Origin: Gemmatimonadota bacterium
GTDB taxonomy: Bacteria > Gemmatimonadota > Gemmatimonadetes > Longimicrobiales > Longimicrobiaceae
Direction of reading: 5' to 3'
NCBI GenBank assembly: GCA_019348475.1
Contig: JAHWJJ010000168.1
Location: 1 to 8,863 of the forward strand
DNA length: 8,863 nt
The translations under genes were made by a program, and so were the position numbers. The notes beneath the pieces were generated by a model that did no database searches, was not told the DNA's origin, and worked only from the letters and a program-made list of their open reading frames with translations. Position 1 is the first letter of the stretch. Each line of letters opens with the position of its first letter. Shown in pieces: positions 7,470 through 8,863 of this stretch.

Positions 7470-8863
7470 TCAGCGGACCGGCTGCCATCGGCCCAGCTCC
7501 GGGGCGCGCACCGGCTGCGGCAGCGACTGCAGGTAGGCGATGAGCGCGTCCACGTCCACCAGCTCCGTACGCGTCATCCGTCCCTGCGCGAGCGACGTGT
7601 AGCGGTCGCCGCCGGTGGCCACGAACTCGGAGAGCCCCAGCGTGACGACGTCGTCCGCATCCACCACCCGGCCGCCCTCCAGGCGAATCTCGCGCACCTT
7701 CTGCCCGGCGGGCGCGGCGGGATCGTAGCGCACCCTCATCCCGGAGAGATGCGCGTCGGGGGTGCCGGTGTGCAACGCGTTCTCCAGCGCCGCCTTGAGC
7801 TGGGCGCCGGTGACCTCCACCCGCACCAGCGCGTTGGCGAACGGCTGCAGCTCGTACAGCTCGCCCCAGGTAACGCGCCCGGCGGGAAGGTCGCGGCGGA
7901 TCGATCCGTTGTTGACGATGGTGGCCTGCGCCTCCGTCTGCGCGCGGATGGCGTCGGCGACCAGGTTGCCCAGCGCGTACTCGTCCCCGCGGCGCTCCAT
8001 GGGCTGGGCCAGGGAAGCGACCACGCGCTCGGCGATGGGGCGCACGTCGCGCTCCCACTCCGCGACGATCCGGGCCACCTGCGTGTCGGGCGTCACCTCG
8101 TCCGCAAAGGGCTCCCGCACCTCGCGGCGCAGCACGGCGGTCCGCCCGCCGCGCCGCTCCAGGTCGGTGACGCTGTACGCCAGCGAGTACGACGCCGCCT
8201 CCATGATGGGGATGGAATCCGCCACCGTCAGCACGCGCCGGTGCGTATGTCCGCCCAGCAGCAGGTCCACGGGCTCCGCCAGCGCCTCCGCGATCTGGAT
8301 GAGCTCGCCCCGGCAGCCGGTGGAGGGCTCCGCGGGCGCGCTCCCCGACTGCTCGCAGGTGGCGCCCACGTGCGCGGTCACCACCACGAAGTCCGCCCCG
8401 GCCGCGCGCGCCTCCCGCGCCGCCTGGTCGATGGCCGGCGCCTCGGGGCCGAACTCCAGCCCCGCCGTGCGCCCCGCCAGCACGATCTCGGGGGTGGTGC
8501 TGAGCGCGATGCCGATGACCGCCGTGCGCACGCCGCCCCGCTCGATCATCACCCACGGCCGCACCCACTCCGGGTGCCGGCGCGTCCCCTGGACGAACAC
8601 GTTCGCCGCCAGCCAGGGAAAGCGGCTTTCGCGGATGCGGGCCGCCAGCGTGTCCTGGCCCCAGTCGAACTCGTGGTTGCCCAGCGCGGCCGCGTCGTAG
8701 CCGCTGGCGTTGTGCGCGGCGACGGTGGCCCGACCCCAGCTGAGGTTGCTGATGGCCGTCCCCTGCAGGTCGTCGCCGGCGGAAATTACCAGCGTGGGGC
8801 CGCCGAACCGCGCCGCCGCGCTGTCGAAGTGCGCCGCCAGCACCGCCGATCCGCCCGCGGCCC
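7470..8863 (-). CDS. 5'-nucleotidase/UshA-family metallophosphoesterase, N-terminus beyond window edge
   Basis: The minus-strand frame is open to the right edge. The GTG at 8843 is preceded by in-frame coding sequence reading AAGGSA, so the true start and the first metal motif (the usual DxH near the N-terminus) lie outside. Counting from that GTG, the calcineurin-like phosphoesterase domain shows GDDLQGT (23-29), GNHEFDWG (55-62), TAHVG (156-160) and GGHTHR (197-202), the dinuclear-metal ligand blocks. The 5'-nucleotidase C-terminal domain follows with GNLVADAIR (292-300), NNGSIR (311-316), ELQPFANALVRVEVTGAQLK (331-350) and GLSEFVATGGDRYT (403-416), where the substrate-binding residues sit. 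Family members are usually periplasmic or surface enzymes that strip phosphate from nucleotides or UDP-sugars. Two cysteines, C163 and C177, flank a short loop and could form a disulfide, which fits export. It runs toward the Mo oxidoreductase and shares no operon with the plus-strand genes. Confidence 0.94.
   Translation of the reverse strand, partial: AAGGSAVLAAHFDSAAARFGGPTLVISAGDDLQGTAISNLSWGRATVAAHNASGYDAAALGNHEFDWGQDTLAARIRESRFPWLAANVFVQGTRRHPEWVRPWVMIERGGVRTAVIGIALSTTPEIVLAGRTAGLEFGPEAPAIDQAAREARAAGADFVVVTAHVGATCEQSGSAPAEPSTGCRGELIQIAEALAEPVDLLLGGHTHRRVLTVADSIPIMEAASYSLAYSVTDLERRGGRTAVLRREVREPFADEVTPDTQVARIVAEWERDVRPIAERVVASLAQPMERRGDEYALGNLVADAIRAQTEAQATIVNNGSIRRDLPAGRVTWGELYELQPFANALVRVEVTGAQLKAALENALHTGTPDAHLSGMRVRYDPAAPAGQKVREIRLEGGRVVDADDVVTLGLSEFVATGGDRYTSLAQGRMTRTELVDVDALIAYLQSLPQPVRAPELGRWQPVR

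Noticed and set aside
5254..7536. A 760-residue plus-strand frame longer than the Mo enzyme itself.
   Set aside because: It is the +1-shifted reading of the Mo enzyme gene, an Arg/Ala/Gly/Pro-rich sequence with no motif; the frame starting at 5201 carries all the cofactor motifs.
7267..8568. A 433-residue minus-strand frame overlapping the nucleotidase gene.
   Set aside because: It is a frame-shifted shadow; the nucleotidase frame has the metal-binding blocks and conserved C-terminal domain.

Overview
The window is a high-GC bacterial chromosomal segment (G+C is very high by eye, and long antisense ORFs shadow every real gene). The coding style and gene families fit Gemmatimonadota, possibly a Longimicrobium-like lineage, but that placement is impression, not proof. 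Five protein genes cover most of the sequence: four on the plus strand and one convergent on the minus strand. The first and last are cut by the window edges. I see no tRNA, rRNA, CRISPR array, transposase or phage gene.

Layout. 1-723 (+) is the C-terminal part of a beta-propeller protein resembling the SBP56/selenium-binding (methanethiol oxidase) superfamily. 895-1671 (+) is a complete MtfA/M90-type zinc peptidase with HEFAH and a downstream glutamate ligand. 1798-3699 (+) is a soluble PAS-HisKA-HATPase sensor histidine kinase. It has a disordered N-terminal extension and an extra helical C-terminal domain resembling the RsbRD N-terminal (globin-like) sensor domain, which would be an inverted domain order. 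3700-3990 is an intergenic region with a perfect 10-bp-stem palindrome and a second inverted repeat just ahead of the next gene. 3991-5040 (+) is D-alanine--D-alanine ligase (ddl) with all expected motifs. 5201-7309 (+) is a single-subunit, apparently cytoplasmic molybdopterin (bis-MGD type) oxidoreductase with an N-terminal [4Fe-4S] motif. 7470-8863 (-) is an UshA/5'-nucleotidase-family metallophosphoesterase whose N-terminus lies beyond the right edge.

The genes do not form an obvious pathway. Gaps of 120-290 bp separate them and no start overlaps a stop, so most are probably transcribed separately. Ddl makes the D-Ala-D-Ala dipeptide of peptidoglycan; the nucleotidase is probably exported and scavenges nucleotides; the kinase is an orphan with no response regulator in view; the Mo enzyme has no partner subunit nearby. 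This looks like ordinary housekeeping and accessory chromosome, not a defence or biosynthetic island.

The points most worth a second look are the kinase's C-terminal domain, the palindromic element at 3781-3808, and a short Cys/Trp/Asp-rich reading frame just after the Mo-enzyme stop codon (7328-7384) that looks like a peptide-gene remnant.
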